A stretch of DNA of 34,704 nucleotides, from positions 1-34,704 of the forward strand of contig CAZGWH010000019.1 in the NCBI GenBank assembly GCA_964529325.1. Direction: 5' to 3'. The notes beneath the pieces are model-generated. The model did no database searches and had not been told where the DNA came from. It saw nothing but the letters and a program-made list of their open reading frames with translations. Below are positions 16,907 to 26,050 of this stretch, one piece after another (position 1 is the first letter of the stretch; each line of letters opens with the position of its first letter). The position numbers and the translations under genes are program-made. Origin of the DNA: GCA-2689995 sp964529325. GTDB taxonomy: Bacteria > Fidelibacterota > Marinisomatia > SCGC-AAA003-L08 > GCA-2689995.

Positions 16907-17965
16907 ATGAATGTAAAAATTCATGACTTACTTGATTATGCATTAAAAAGTGGTGCCTCTGATCTACATTTAAGTGTTGGTTCTGTTCCAATGGTGAGAA
17001 TTCATGGAATAATGAAAAAGTTACAATTACCTGTAATGACTCAGGACACAATGGAATCAATTAAAAAAGATGTTCTAAATGAACATCAATTAAAACGATT
17101 TGAAGAAAAATTAGAAATTGATTTTTCTAAAAAACTTGAGAAAAAAGGTCGTTTTCGTGTAAACTTCTTCAACCAAATAAATGGATATTCTGCTGTATTC
17201 AGAACAATTCCTTCAGCAGTTAAATCGACTGAAGAATTGATGATTCCTCCAATTTTGAACCAATTAGCACTCAAAGAAAAAGGGTTAATCCTTTTAACAG
17301 GACCTACAGGTAGTGGAAAGTCAACTACACTTGCAGCAATGATTCAACATATAAATGAACATAAACAACATCACATTATTACAGTTGAAGATCCAGTAGA
17401 ATATTATCATGAATCAAATAACTGTTTAATCAATCAACGAGAATTAGGACAATCTACTCACTCTTTTGCGAATGCATTAAAGTCTGCTTTACGAGAAGAT
17501 CCAGATGTTATCCTTGTTGGTGAAATGAGAGATTTAGAAACAATTCAACTTGCATTAACTGCAGCGGAAACGGGGCACTTAGTGTTAAGCACACTCCATA
17601 CTTCTAGTGCAGTTAAAACAATTGATAGAATTATAGATGTTTTTCCTGCAGGGCAAAAATCTCAAATTAGATCGATGCTATCTGAAAGCTTATTAGCTGT
17701 AATTGCTCAAAAATTATTGCCAAATAAAGCAAAGACAGGACGAGTACCGGCAAGTGAAATAATGGTTGCATCTTCTGCAATAAGAAACCTTATCAGAGAA
17801 GATAAAATATATCAAATACCAACATTAATACAATCAGGTGCAAAAGAAGGAATGCAAAGTTTAGATGCTGATCTTCAACGATTATTGCACCAAGGTGTAA
17901 TTGACCGTGCTGATGCAATTCAAGTAGCTGAAAATCCTGAAGTTTTTGAAAGAGGTATTTTTTAA
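16907..17965 (+). CDS. pilT: Pilus retraction ATPase PilT
   Basis: 352 aa, the usual PilT length. The N-terminal PAS-like domain opens SGASDLHLSVGSVPMVRIHG (15-34). Walker A is GPTGSGKS (132-139), followed by the Asp box ITVEDPVEY (157-165), Walker B VILVGEMRD (201-209) and the His box TGHLVLSTLHT (222-232). The late PilT-specific AIRNLIREDK motif, near 289, marks a retraction motor. It acts as a cytoplasmic hexamer that depolymerises the pilus. The gene abuts both neighbours (TAA-ATG in front, TAA-TTG behind). Confidence 0.96.
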   Translation: MNVKIHDLLDYALKSGASDLHLSVGSVPMVRIHGIMKKLQLPVMTQDTMESIKKDVLNEHQLKRFEEKLEIDFSKKLEKKGRFRVNFFNQINGYSAVFRTIPSAVKSTEELMIPPILNQLALKEKGLILLTGPTGSGKSTTLAAMIQHINEHKQHHIITVEDPVEYYHESNNCLINQRELGQSTHSFANALKSALREDPDVILVGEMRDLETIQLALTAAETGHLVLSTLHTSSAVKTIDRIIDVFPAGQKSQIRSMLSESLLAVIAQKLLPNKAKTGRVPASEIMVASSAIRNLIREDKIYQIPTLIQSGAKEGMQSLDADLQRLLHQGVIDRADAIQVAENPEVFERGIF

Positions 17966-18406
17966 TTGAGCTCTACCCTAAAAACATTAAAGGGATTTAC
18001 ACTTATTGAAGCAATGATTGGAGTTTTAATTACAACGTTAGCAGCATCTGCAATAATGATGGGAGTAAGCACTGTAAATCAATCTTTAAAAAAAGTTAGA
18101 GTAAAAGAAAAAGCATACGAGGCATTACGAGATTATACTGATTTTCTAAAAGCACGAATTATGGCAGAAGGAGGAAGTACGATTGGTTCTCCCTCTCAAA
18201 ATGGTGATGAAGTAATTTTATTTGAAAATGATCAAGATGAACCTGTTTATATCGCAACTGTTAACTATCATCCAATTAGAAAATTAAGTGATCCAAATAG
18301 TTTAGGTGAAGTTTATTCATTGGACACATATATTGTATGGGATATAAATGAAAACTTTAAAGATACAATTGAATTTAATACGGCCCAAATTAGGCTTCAA
18401 CTTTAG
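17966..18406 (+). CDS. Minor pseudopilin (PilV/GspI-like)
   Basis: 146 aa. The start must be the TTG directly after the pilT stop, because no ATG or GTG lies before the prepilin motif. Leader LSSTLKTLKG, then FTLIEAMIGV with Glu at +5, and one hydrophobic helix with ITTLAASAIMMGVS. The rest resembles PilV/GspI minor pilins (KEKAYEALRDYTDFLKARI). It is probably part of the priming or tip complex with the next two products. The stop shares one base with the next start. Confidence 0.75.
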   Translation: MSSTLKTLKGFTLIEAMIGVLITTLAASAIMMGVSTVNQSLKKVRVKEKAYEALRDYTDFLKARIMAEGGSTIGSPSQNGDEVILFENDQDEPVYIATVNYHPIRKLSDPNSLGEVYSLDTYIVWDINENFKDTIEFNTAQIRLQL

Positions 18407-19041
18407 TGATGAAATTATTAAAATATAAAACGCGTGGGTTTACTCTTGTTGAAATGATGACAATTATACTCGTCAGTTCAGTATCTTTCCTAGGAATGTT
18501 TTATATTTATGGTGATGTATCAAAAAAATTAGAAGGCGATTTAGCTCGGTCAGAAGTAAAAACATATTGTAATTATGCACTTGATGAAATGGCAAATTAC
18601 ATTAAAATGGCTGAAGATATTTCATTTAATATTTATGATCAAAATATACAATTGATTACAGATGGTAATTATTATGGACGAAATTCCTTTTCATTATCAA
18701 GTGATGATGGAATATTAAAAAATGGTGACCCCATACATAATTCAACAACTCGAGATCCAAATAACCCAACTCGTTTTGTTAGAAATCATGTAATTAGATA
18801 TACTTCAATTGAAAAAAATCAATTTACTCGATACAAAATTAGAGATTGGGATATTTATTCTAAACCAAATGTTGATGGTACAACAACAAATGAAAATTCA
18901 GATGTTCGAAAAGCAACTTTAATTGTAGAAATGTATGTAGATTTAATTATGGGTTGGGATGAAGATATAATTATTGAAACACTATCATTTAAAAAAGAAA
19001 CATTTTCTCCAACGGCTTTTATCAAATATCGAAATTCATAA
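18406..19041 (+). CDS. Minor pseudopilin (PilW/GspJ-like)
   Basis: 211 aa counted from the GTG at 18406, which overlaps the previous stop by one base; the next codon is ATG (18409) and may be the true start. Prepilin motif RGFTLVEMMTI with Glu at +5, then a hydrophobic helix (ILVSSVSFLGMFYIYG). The size and LARSEVKTYCNYALDEMANYIKMA fit PilW/GspJ proteins. The tail is beta-rich with repeated Asn/Asp turns. It is expected to assemble with the neighbouring minor pilins. Confidence 0.75.
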   Translation: MMKLLKYKTRGFTLVEMMTIILVSSVSFLGMFYIYGDVSKKLEGDLARSEVKTYCNYALDEMANYIKMAEDISFNIYDQNIQLITDGNYYGRNSFSLSSDDGILKNGDPIHNSTTRDPNNPTRFVRNHVIRYTSIEKNQFTRYKIRDWDIYSKPNVDGTTTNENSDVRKATLIVEMYVDLIMGWDEDIIIETLSFKKETFSPTAFIKYRNS

Positions 19042-21051
19042 TTGATGACAATTAAACAAAAAATAACCGCAGGATTTATTTTACCAACCACGATTGTAAT
19101 GACAATGGTTGGTGCAGGAGTTGTGTTTGCTTATTTTCAAAAAGCAATGGCTGAACATCACCGTGTTTCTCTTAAAATTGCTAAAACAAAAGCAAAATAT
19201 AACGCAGGTACAGGATTAGCAATCAAAACCTATGAAGATTTCTTCATGGAGGAAGTGATGATAAATAATTCAGATACAATTCGACGATATGATGGTGAGA
19301 TTGTAGATAACATGGGTAAATTTGATTCTGTATCTATTCGTATTAGAAAAAATAAAGGTGGACAATTAATTCGAGTTGCGAAAGCAAAAGGATATTCTAC
19401 TGTTCAAACTTTTTGGGGTAATGGCTCCTTTACATTAGAAGATTCTGTGAGCTTAATCACAGAACCTCAAAAAACATTAGCCACATATTTATATCTTACA
19501 GGTAGTGAAAAAGCGGGTGGTGCGCCACAAACAATGGAAAATGGAGTTAGACGGGAAGTTAATTTTGGTTCTGGTGATAATTTAAATGCTGGAGATATTC
19601 AAACAAATGGTCAATTAGTTATGAGTGATTTTGGATGCCCTGTTTTTAATACAACGGTTACAATAACAGAAGAATGTGTTCAAAACCCTGATGGTACATT
19701 TGATACTGAAGTCAATTACCCTGATATGGGGTTTTGTAATGAAAATTCTGTTTTTCAAGGAAGTCCACCTCTCGATACATTACCACCTGTATGCTTACCT
19801 CCTCCATCTTTTGATTCAAAAAAAGCATATGCTGATGTCAAATTAGATGCAACCGAATTATTAAAATGGTCACCGTTTGGATTAAAAGATACATTAATTA
19901 TGACCGAAATAGAATTTGTAGAAGACGGTGGTTTTTATGCTCGTCGATGGTGGTATTTAATGCCTCCCCATCTTAAAGCAGGAATATCATTAGTTCAAGC
20001 TTCTGCACCTCAAGGATCAGACTTAGATGGTGTGACAAATGCGGATTTTCAATGTATAAACCCAGCAGACTTAAGGACATGTACTGCTTATGGAGAGGCA
20101 CTAATAAATTACCATGTTAAAGAAATTGATTCCGAAGGAAATGAATCTTTGATTGACGATGATATTCAAAGTACTCATGGTTTCCATCACTATGATACAC
20201 ATGTATATCAATTTGACCCAAGCAACCCAAATTCAGCGTTTTCAACGGGGTCAGCGAATGTAGTATCTGAAGAGTTTTATCCTTATAACCACCCAACGGC
20301 TATTTATGTTAAGGGTGGACAAGTATTAGTACATGGTCGATATAAAGGTAAATATACAATTATTACAGATGAATATACTCCTTACAGGAGGCACGCATGG
20401 TCACCAAATTTTTCATCCCCCATAGACACTATGTGGTGTAATATTTGGTTGGTCGATGATATTCGAAATGTAGATGGTTCTTCAAATGGAAACCTATATT
20501 CAGTTCAACCAGATGAAGATTGCACAGGTGGGTCAAGTAATGTAATGGGAATTGTTTCTGGAGCAAATGTATTTATCGCAAATACAAAAGCAAATGGAGC
20601 TAGGGGAAGCTCTTATGGAAGTAGTATTGTAATTCATGCACATATCATTGCATTTAATGAATCTTTTTCAATGCATTATTGGCAAAATAGAACCCAATCA
20701 CCTTATGGGTGTGCAAATGGATCTGTTTGGGGTGCAGGATATGGAGACTGCAATGGTGATAGATTTGGAGGAAATTTTAGTGGTCAAAGTGATTTAAGAG
20801 GCACCGTTAATTTATGGGGTGGAGTGGTTCAAAAATATAGAGGCTATATGAAAAGAAATCAACCGGGTCCATATAATATATCTCCTGGAATTGGTATGGA
20901 TAAAAGCTATCATTATGACAACAATCTAAAGTGTTTTGATCCACCATTATATCCAGAAAGTGTGTTTTGTAATGATGAAAGCTGTGGTGGAGAAGCTACA
21001 GAAGGTGAAAATCAAATTAATTTAAAAATAGCAAGCTACAGGGAATTCTAA
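19042..21051 (+). CDS. Large PilX/GspK-like minor pilin, putative pilus tip protein
   Basis: 669 aa counted from TTG at 19042; an ATG follows at 19045. Residues 11-12 (AG-F) look like a prepilin cleavage site, but +5 is Thr instead of Glu (GFILPTT), as in GspK-type tip subunits. The helix continues IVMTMVGAGVVFAYFQKAMAEH. A PilX-style segment occurs at ~420-450 (AIYVKGGQVLVHGRYKGKYTII). The C-terminal half has many cysteines (WCNIW, YGCANG, GDCNGDRFGGN, FCNDESCGG), probably disulfides. At over 650 residues it is far larger than the other pilins, which suits an adhesive cap. It lies directly after the two pseudopilin genes and 5 bases before pilM. Confidence 0.65.
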   Translation: MMTIKQKITAGFILPTTIVMTMVGAGVVFAYFQKAMAEHHRVSLKIAKTKAKYNAGTGLAIKTYEDFFMEEVMINNSDTIRRYDGEIVDNMGKFDSVSIRIRKNKGGQLIRVAKAKGYSTVQTFWGNGSFTLEDSVSLITEPQKTLATYLYLTGSEKAGGAPQTMENGVRREVNFGSGDNLNAGDIQTNGQLVMSDFGCPVFNTTVTITEECVQNPDGTFDTEVNYPDMGFCNENSVFQGSPPLDTLPPVCLPPPSFDSKKAYADVKLDATELLKWSPFGLKDTLIMTEIEFVEDGGFYARRWWYLMPPHLKAGISLVQASAPQGSDLDGVTNADFQCINPADLRTCTAYGEALINYHVKEIDSEGNESLIDDDIQSTHGFHHYDTHVYQFDPSNPNSAFSTGSANVVSEEFYPYNHPTAIYVKGGQVLVHGRYKGKYTIITDEYTPYRRHAWSPNFSSPIDTMWCNIWLVDDIRNVDGSSNGNLYSVQPDEDCTGGSSNVMGIVSGANVFIANTKANGARGSSYGSSIVIHAHIIAFNESFSMHYWQNRTQSPYGCANGSVWGAGYGDCNGDRFGGNFSGQSDLRGTVNLWGGVVQKYRGYMKRNQPGPYNISPGIGMDKSYHYDNNLKCFDPPLYPESVFCNDESCGGEATEGENQINLKIASYREF

Positions 21052-21056
21052 ACTAA

Positions 21057-22124
21057 ATGAGTATAGGTATTGACTTTGGTTACTCCAATGTTAAAATTGT
21101 TGAGTTATCCAAATCTGGAACGAATTACAAAGTTGAAAAAATAGGTATTCGTCCATTAACAGCAGACCTTGCAAAATATAATCCTGAAAAAATTGGGAAA
21201 TCTCAGTGGGTTTCTGCAATTCAAGATTTATGCAAGGAATTAAATATTCAAACAAAAAAATCTAAAATTGTAATTTCAAATATCTCAGGGCATCATGTGA
21301 GTGCAAGACAGGTAACTACACTTGAAATGAGCAATGATGAATTGGAATTAACGCTTGAATTAGAAGCAAAAAAACATATTCCATTAGATGGCTCTGACCC
21401 AATATTAGACTTTCATATTATTGGACCGAGTGCAACTGAATTAGATAAAATAAATGTATTATTATTGGCTACAACGAAAAATATTGTTGAAAAACATAAT
21501 GATATCATGAAAGATTCTGGTTTCAAATTAGGGAAATATGATACGGATTCAATTGCGTTGTTAAATTGCTATTTAAATAATAATGAATTACCACAAACAG
21601 GAGTGGATGTCATTTTAAATATTGGTAGCAGTACAACTCAAATGATTATTTGGGGAAAAACTCACCCATTTTTTTTCCGTGAAATTGAAGTATCAGGCTA
21701 TCATTTTTCAAAATATATTGCTGATAAAGAAAAAATAAACTTTGAAAGTGCTCAGAAAATTATGATTGAGCAAGGGACAAATTATTCACCTCCAGCATCA
21801 GATAATTCTACAGAGGAATCTTCAGCATTTATACAAGTAGCTGAAAAAACAATATACGACCAACTGGTAGATGATTTAAGAAAAACACTTCGATATTATA
21901 TGAAAAATAATAATCAAGCATTTTTTAATAAGTTTTATATATGTGGGGGTTCTTCCCGAATTCCAGGATTAAAAGAATTTATTGGAGATGCATTAAATAT
22001 CAACTTAATGGAATTAAATCCATTTGAAAATATGGATATTACTCAGTCTGTTGAAAATGTTTCTCAATTTGCTGTTGCAACGGGATTAGCAATCCGTGGA
22101 TTGGAGCAAGATAATCGTGGATAA
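21057..22124 (+). CDS. pilM: Type IV pilus inner-membrane platform protein PilM
   Basis: 355 aa, standard for PilM. Actin/FtsA-like fold: the phosphate-1 loop GIDFGYSNVKIVEL starts at residue 4, the second phosphate loop is DVILNIGSSTTQMIIW (~184-199), and the adenosine motif is FYICGGSSRIPGLKEF near 297-312. It is a cytoplasmic ATP-binding protein that binds the N-terminus of PilN. The pilN start lies inside its last codons. Confidence 0.92.
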   Translation: MSIGIDFGYSNVKIVELSKSGTNYKVEKIGIRPLTADLAKYNPEKIGKSQWVSAIQDLCKELNIQTKKSKIVISNISGHHVSARQVTTLEMSNDELELTLELEAKKHIPLDGSDPILDFHIIGPSATELDKINVLLLATTKNIVEKHNDIMKDSGFKLGKYDTDSIALLNCYLNNNELPQTGVDVILNIGSSTTQMIIWGKTHPFFFREIEVSGYHFSKYIADKEKINFESAQKIMIEQGTNYSPPASDNSTEESSAFIQVAEKTIYDQLVDDLRKTLRYYMKNNNQAFFNKFYICGGSSRIPGLKEFIGDALNINLMELNPFENMDITQSVENVSQFAVATGLAIRGLEQDNRG

Positions 22125-22722
22125 AAAATTTATACTAATTGATTTAAATAAAACGATTAGCCATGCTCAATTACAAGAGATGCAACAAGATCGAAATAGA
22201 TGGATTATTTTTGGTTTCATTGCCTTTGTATTTGTATCATTGGCGGGATGGTTCATTTCAATAAATATGCAAGCAAACTCAATTATTGAAAACCGAAACA
22301 TAACGATTGAGAAGTTAATTGATGATACTGATCGATTGAAAATGGAAGGTCAAATTAATTTATCCAAGAAAGATATTGATAATTTAATTAAAACGGAAGG
22401 TGGCCGAATTATTTGGAGTGAGAAATTGAAAATAATTTCTGAAACTACACCTTTAGATATGGCTATTACTGGCTTAGAATTTAGAAATCTTAATTTTATC
22501 ATAAAAGGGATTTCAAAAGTTCATCCAGATGAGAAAGAATTTTTAATCGTAGAAGACTTTATTAATACCTTAAAAGAAAACGAGAGATTTTCTAAAGATT
22601 TTAAAACTATCAAATTTAAAGGCTCTGAACGAGATATATCTCGAGGACAAGAAATATTTAAATTTACAATTGAAGCCCAATTAGATAAAAAATCCAAACG
22701 GAAAAAAAGGAAACGGAGATAA
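22117..22722 (+). CDS. pilN: PilN-like inner-membrane pilus assembly protein
   Basis: 201 aa from GTG 22117, with GGAG (22103-22106) ten bases upstream and an 8-base overlap with pilM. A GTG at 22096 would add seven residues. Short cytoplasmic N-terminus (VDKKFILIDLNKTISHAQ), one membrane helix (WIIFGFIAFVFVSLAGWFI), a coiled-coil segment and a ferredoxin-like periplasmic domain (SETTPLDMAITGLEFRNLNFIIKG). It has PilN layout and position, but the usual INLLP PilM-binding motif is replaced by ILIDLNK. It ends in a very basic tail (KKSKRKKRKRR). Confidence 0.75.
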   Translation: MDKKFILIDLNKTISHAQLQEMQQDRNRWIIFGFIAFVFVSLAGWFISINMQANSIIENRNITIEKLIDDTDRLKMEGQINLSKKDIDNLIKTEGGRIIWSEKLKIISETTPLDMAITGLEFRNLNFIIKGISKVHPDEKEFLIVEDFINTLKENERFSKDFKTIKFKGSERDISRGQEIFKFTIEAQLDKKSKRKKRKRR

Positions 22723-23990
22723 TGAAAAATATCACAATAATGATGATGATATTTTTATTTAGTATTCTTTTGGGTAATACTTTAGATGTTTATAAAATAA
22801 GTAATTCATCAACTCATAATCAAAAACTCCTGAATAGTATTAAAAATATAACAGATGATATTCAAAAAAATAAAAAAATAAATGAATTATTTTCGACATA
22901 TTCAGAACAAGAACTTCTCGAGTTTGCACATGAACTTGCAAAAGAAGACATGCTTACCACTGAAGGTATCGTAATTATTTCTCATCTGATGAAACAATGG
23001 AAGTTTTCCTTTAATGCTGATGAATATTCAAACTTAATTCTTGAATCACAATTACATCCCATGTTTATTTCATTTCTTATTGATATAATTGGCAAGGGTG
23101 TTGTTCTGACTGAAAATGATAAAATTAAACTTTATAATTCGTTGCTTCTGATTGTAAATTCAACTTCAACAGATTCAAGATTAAAGGAATATTTAGTTTC
23201 TCAACTCTACCACTTTAAGCCTATTAAATTTAATGAAAATTTCAACCAACCAAGTAATGAATATAAAATATTTTTGAATGAAAATGAAACAGAACGAACT
23301 CGTTTACTTGCTGTTAAAACGATGTATTTAGGTGAAGATCCTTTTTTTATAAAAGCAGTATTTGATGTTTTAAACAATCCTAAAAGTTTTCCGGATAAAG
23401 TAGTACAAACAATTTTAAAAAGATTTTCAAACACAAAACGATCAAGAAAACATATAAAAGAATTTTACGATATTGGAATGCAACAAACAGAATATAATTC
23501 AATTGTTTGGCAATGTTTACGAAGTCTAATTTGGATGAGTACAAGAGAATCATTTAAACATTTTGATTTGCTATTTCATGAATTTCTAAATGAAATGGAG
23601 TTTAAAGCATTTAGTAAGTATTTACCACCAAAACTAAATGCAAGGTTGAATTTTGGTAAAAAAATGCGGCCATATCAATATCCTATAATGTTATTATTAC
23701 AAAGTGAAAATCCAGCTGATATAAAAGTCGGAATTCTTATGAGTGAATATGTTTTAATTGACGAATCATTACCCTTACTAGAGAAAATTTTAATTAATGA
23801 TTCAGTAGATAGTGATTTAAAAATTATGGCAAAAGATGCAATTGAATATATTAATACAACTGAAATTAAAAAATATATGAATGATAAACAAACCATGAAA
23901 AATGAAAAATTTAAAAAGAACCCCAAATTATTATATGTTATTCCAAAAGGTAAAGTAGTACAATATTGGGAAGATTATATAAATGAATAA
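22722..23990 (+). CDS. Exported helical protein of unknown function in the pilus operon
   Basis: 422 aa. Signal peptide MKNITIMMMIFLFSILLGN. The rest is predicted almost all helical, with HEAT/ARM-like pairs (PADIKVGILMSEYVLIDESLPLLEKIL, DSDLKIMAKDAIEYI). No catalytic motif was recognised. It overlaps pilN by one base and the T9SS cargo gene by eight, so it is translationally tied to both. Position and fold suggest a periplasmic scaffold or adaptor used with the pilus or with the next product. It does not match any standard pil gene known to me. Confidence 0.65.
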   Translation: MKNITIMMMIFLFSILLGNTLDVYKISNSSTHNQKLLNSIKNITDDIQKNKKINELFSTYSEQELLEFAHELAKEDMLTTEGIVIISHLMKQWKFSFNADEYSNLILESQLHPMFISFLIDIIGKGVVLTENDKIKLYNSLLLIVNSTSTDSRLKEYLVSQLYHFKPIKFNENFNQPSNEYKIFLNENETERTRLLAVKTMYLGEDPFFIKAVFDVLNNPKSFPDKVVQTILKRFSNTKRSRKHIKEFYDIGMQQTEYNSIVWQCLRSLIWMSTRESFKHFDLLFHEFLNEMEFKAFSKYLPPKLNARLNFGKKMRPYQYPIMLLLQSENPADIKVGILMSEYVLIDESLPLLEKILINDSVDSDLKIMAKDAIEYINTTEIKKYMNDKQTMKNEKFKKNPKLLYVIPKGKVVQYWEDYINE

Positions 23991-25473
23991 TTTACTTATT
24001 AGTATTTTAAGTTTACAATTTATTTATTCACTTGATTTTATGGACGCAGTTTATAGAGAGGGAGGATTGCTAAATAATCAAGACCATGCTGGAATTTACG
24101 ATGGAAATGAAGTATATGAAATAAAAGGATATTGGAATTATATTGAAAAAAGTTCATGGGAGAGTTTTTTAGACGATAGAGATTATCTTGGTTCTTTTAC
24201 TACAGATGATATGTCTAATTATAATAAAAACGAAATTTCATATATTTTAGAAGTTCTTGATAATGAACCAGAAATTACTTATACCATGCTTAATTCATTA
24301 GTATATAATGATAGTGATGAATCGCATTATTATATTCAACCAAATGAAATAACAGATATACGATGTGAGGGAGTTATAGAATATGCGTATGAATTTAATT
24401 GGATAGATGTTTGGGGCATTTCAAATACGGGAAACCAATATGGTTCTCCACATCATCATGACATAACCGACCCAGAATACCTTGAAGAACATAATAATTT
24501 TATTCCAGATTTAAATCCTGAACCTTGGGAAGATTTAACACCAAAAGTTCAACGAGGTGGCTATGGGACTGAATGGACAAAGTTAAAAAGTACTGCAGGT
24601 GATATAAATCATGATGGGCTTTTAAATATTTCAGATATTTTAATAATAGTTGAATTGATATTTTCAAATGCACCATTTGAAATAGGTGGGGATGCAAATC
24701 TTGACGGTATTATTAATATTGGTGATATTGTAGCACTTATTCAAATAATATTAAATGTTACTTTTGAAATAAATTATGCAAATCATGATGAAATAATTTT
24801 TTCCTTAGATACTGATATTATAAATTCAGAAATAACATTAAATATAGATACACAACATCCTATTCGAGTTTTAAAAGGTGATGTTTATTTAAGTTCAAAT
24901 ATAGTTCCGGTAAGAATTGAAAAGGAAATTTTATCTGAAAATTTAGAATTAAATTTTATTATTTCTAGAGATAGCACAAAAGTATCTTTTATTATTTTTG
25001 GTATAGAAAATGAAATTAACCAGGGCAGTTCTGGGAAAATATTAAAAATAAATTATGAAAATAAAGAACGAAATAATAATTTAGATAGCTTAACTTTTTC
25101 ATTATCCAATTTTGAATTAGCAAATAATCCCAAGTTTTTATTAAAATACTCAGTTGATGACACAAGTATTACTATGTCAAAAAATAAATCAGAAAAAACT
25201 TATTTTCCATTTAAATTTAATTTGAAAAAGGCTTACCCAAATCCATTTAACCCAACAACAACAATAAATTATGAAATTGCTCATGAAACAAATGTTAATT
25301 TAACTATCATAAATTTAATTGGACAAACTATTGAAAATTTGGTAAGTGAAATAAAACAACCTGGTCATCATACAACCCAATGGAATGCAAAAGATGTATC
25401 TTCGGGTATTTATTTAATACAAATGAATACATTAAATTATTCTGCAACACAAAAAATAATTTTATTAAAATAA
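23983..25473 (+). CDS. T9SS cargo protein: probable permuted NlpC/P60 domain, dockerin, beta domain, sorting domain
   Basis: 496 aa with a signal peptide (~1-16). Residues 30-200 resemble a circularly permuted NlpC/P60 (papain-like) domain, with His first (DHAGIYDGNEVYEIKG, H35) and Cys later (RCEGVIEYAYE, C128). This is a motif-level call. Two dockerin-like loops follow (206-258: GDINHDGLLNISD, GDANLDGIINIGD). Then comes a ~120-residue beta segment with INQGSSGKILKINY that could be cohesin-like (weak). The last 82 residues are a T9SS type A sorting domain (AYPNPFNPTTTINYEI, LIGQTIENL, SGIYLIQM). It should be exported past the outer membrane. Its place between pilN and pilO, with an 8-base overlap to the previous gene, is unusual. 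Possible roles are cell-wall or amide cleavage, or a surface anchor for dockerin-bearing proteins. Confidence 0.75.
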   Translation: MNNLLISILSLQFIYSLDFMDAVYREGGLLNNQDHAGIYDGNEVYEIKGYWNYIEKSSWESFLDDRDYLGSFTTDDMSNYNKNEISYILEVLDNEPEITYTMLNSLVYNDSDESHYYIQPNEITDIRCEGVIEYAYEFNWIDVWGISNTGNQYGSPHHHDITDPEYLEEHNNFIPDLNPEPWEDLTPKVQRGGYGTEWTKLKSTAGDINHDGLLNISDILIIVELIFSNAPFEIGGDANLDGIINIGDIVALIQIILNVTFEINYANHDEIIFSLDTDIINSEITLNIDTQHPIRVLKGDVYLSSNIVPVRIEKEILSENLELNFIISRDSTKVSFIIFGIENEINQGSSGKILKINYENKERNNNLDSLTFSLSNFELANNPKFLLKYSVDDTSITMSKNKSEKTYFPFKFNLKKAYPNPFNPTTTINYEIAHETNVNLTIINLIGQTIENLVSEIKQPGHHTTQWNAKDVSSGIYLIQMNTLNYSATQKIILLK

Positions 25474-25486
25474 AGGTTAAAAAATA

Positions 25487-26050
25487 ATGAAACGAAATAT
25501 AATTTTACTTTCCATCGTATTTGTCTTTTTTATATTTTTTCAAGTGGGTAATTCGTTTATCATTGCAGATAAACCAATACAAATAGTTGATTTAGAAGGT
25601 GATACTGAAATTGCGAATGAAAAATTTATTACAGCTCAAATTTTATCAAGTAGTTTGAATAAAGTATATAGATTATTCCAAATTAATTTATCTTCTCAAA
25701 TTAATAAATCTGAAAATCAAGAATCTTCAATTCCGTTTTTATCTGATTTAACTGCATTATTGGCAAAATTAGAAATCAAAACCATTTTTATTAAACCAAA
25801 AGCTAAAGATAAAAAAGGAAAAAATACACTTATTCCCTATGAACTTGTCATTAATTGTTCATTTGAGAAATTTGGAAAACTAATTACAGAGTTGGAAAGT
25901 AATGAGCGATTAATAGAAATTGAAGAATTTAATTTAGATAATGGTTTAGAGCGAATTCGTTCGACAAACAGAGAACAACAACTTAAAGCTCAAGATATTA
26001 CACTTAAAATTTCAACGATTACTCTGAATAAAGTAAAAGGTAAAAAATAA
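25487..26050 (+). CDS. pilO: PilO-like pilus alignment protein
   Basis: 187 aa. One N-terminal membrane helix (IILLSIVFVFFIFFQVGNSFII), then a periplasmic helical stretch and a ferredoxin-like domain whose course matches PilO: LLAKLEIKTIFIKPKA, PYELVINCSFEKFGKLITELES, LIEIEEFNLDN, ITLKISTITL. PilO pairs with PilN and links PilM to the secretin through PilP. It is separated from pilN by two non-standard genes and shares one base with the next gene. Sequence similarity to classic PilO is low; the call rests on topology, motif order and position. Confidence 0.72.
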   Translation: MKRNIILLSIVFVFFIFFQVGNSFIIADKPIQIVDLEGDTEIANEKFITAQILSSSLNKVYRLFQINLSSQINKSENQESSIPFLSDLTALLAKLEIKTIFIKPKAKDKKGKNTLIPYELVINCSFEKFGKLITELESNERLIEIEEFNLDNGLERIRSTNREQQLKAQDITLKISTITLNKVKGKK

